Source: an uncultured Oscillospiraceae bacterium (GTDB taxonomy: Bacteria > Bacillota > Clostridia > Oscillospirales > Oscillospiraceae). From it: DNA of 64,000 nt. How positions within the stretch are numbered: the stretch's first letter is position 1; each line of letters starts with the position of its first letter. The translations under genes and the position numbers were made by a program. The stretch is taken from contig CALWZP010000010.1 in the NCBI GenBank assembly GCA_944386055.1, forward strand, positions 1 through 64,000, given 5' to 3'. This document shows, one piece after another, positions 63,575 through 64,000 of this stretch. The notes under the pieces were generated by a model. It was given only the letters and a program-made list of their open reading frames with translations. It had not been told where the DNA came from and ran no database searches.

Positions 63575-64000
63575 ATGAAAAAGCTGGTTGTTACCATGGT
63601 GGCGGCGGCGCTGGTGGTTTCCTGTGTCGCATTTGCCCGTCCCGCCTCCACTCAGGAGAGTCAGGAGTCCCAGTTTGCCGGCGCGGTCCCCGCAGTGGAC
63701 AGCCTGGTGATGTGCATGCTGGAGCGGGGATATGCTTACCGTCCCGCCTCAGACGAGTTCTTCTGGGCCTCCCTGTACTATATGCTGGGCATCTATGGAC
63801 AGGAGGACACCCGTTCCACCGTGACCGAGGACACGGTCTCCTTCCCCGCAGAGGTGGTACAGGACTATGCAGCCTCCCTGTTTACCGATTACCGTGGCGT
63901 GCCTGAAATTCCCGAGGAGCTGCAGGGCAGCATCACTTATGACGAGTCCAACGGCAGCTATGTGCTGGCCCGGGGAGACGCCGGACTGAGCGAGACGGTG
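63575..64000 (+). CDS. Secreted protein of unknown function, N-terminal part (cut by window end)
   Basis: AAGGAGGCGGATCAT precedes the ATG. A signal peptide (MKKLVVTMVAAALVVSCVAF, cleavage likely near ARPA) is followed by an acidic polar region (TQESQESQFAGAVPAVDSLV; FFWASLYYMLGIYGQEDTRS). 142 codons are seen with no stop before the window ends. TATAAT at 63539-63544 is a possible -10 box, but there is no good -35 box, and TCTCGT/ACGAGA (63498-63516) forms a hairpin just upstream, so another sigma factor or a regulator may be used. No family is recognised. Confidence 0.75.
   Translation, partial: MKKLVVTMVAAALVVSCVAFARPASTQESQESQFAGAVPAVDSLVMCMLERGYAYRPASDEFFWASLYYMLGIYGQEDTRSTVTEDTVSFPAEVVQDYAASLFTDYRGVPEIPEELQGSITYDESNGSYVLARGDAGLSETV

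Overview
ORGANISM. The window is GC-rich with typical Firmicutes ribosome binding sites (AAGGAGG-like) and TTGACA/TATAAT promoters. It carries spore genes (spoVAD, spoVAE), a dnaG-rpoD pair, AddAB, a T-box leader and proteins with S-layer homology (SLH) domains. This fits a spore-forming, high-GC gut clostridium of the Oscillospiraceae (Flavonifractor/Lawsonibacter/Oscillibacter type). The family placement is inference; no 16S gene is present. LAYOUT. (1) About 1-2700 is an accessory segment, visibly AT-rich from about 1390: the end of a metallophosphoesterase, a DUF1016 N-terminal gene whose frame runs open through a whole low-molecular-weight tyrosine phosphatase gene, an unknown two-helix membrane protein and a small unknown gene. 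(2) About 2700-3835 has no convincing gene. (3) 3836-6988, minus strand: ftsH, a coiled-coil partner gene and a TetR regulator, with a 29-bp-arm palindrome between the regulator and the other two. (4) 7104-20171, plus strand: a GT8 glycosyltransferase, a two-component system, a MacAB-like export operon (adaptor, ATPase, frameshifted permease, 29-residue membrane peptide, SLH protein), then AIM24 (minus strand) and an LRR/SLH surface protein. (5) 20257-29013: a PNPOx-like protein, glutamyl-Q tRNA(Asp) synthetase, PcrA helicase, three tandem EutH-family transporters, a HAD phosphatase and the Mpg glycosylase. (6) 29138-33396: an EamA transporter, then a tryptophan T-box leader (specifier TGG) driving a three-gene ABC importer. 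(7) 33511-46896: two small helical proteins, a 2-hydroxyacid dehydrogenase, a DUF2089 regulator pair, a small conserved-looking protein, a UshA-like 5'-nucleotidase, SpoVAE/SpoVAD, polyphosphate:AMP phosphotransferase, asparaginase, a zinc-ribbon protein, a polysaccharide deacetylase, an acyl-ACP thioesterase, IMP dehydrogenase and a small unknown. (8) 47035-55245: addB and addA, separated by two unrelated genes. (9) 55377-64000: L31, a flavin reductase-like protein, HflX, a divergent small gene/Xre pair with palindromes, YigZ, dGTPase with its 3' end duplicated downstream, DnaG, the primary sigma factor and the start of a secreted protein. HOW IT FITS TOGETHER. Most of the window is housekeeping (replication priming, recombination repair, nucleotide and nucleic-acid maintenance). 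The cell-envelope block at 8-20 kb looks like one stress-responsive export and surface unit under a VanRS-like two-component system. The points most worth following are the overprinted DUF1016/phosphatase locus, the export operon that ends in an SLH protein, the triple eutH array, the large palindrome beside the TetR gene and the duplicated tail of the dGTPase gene.
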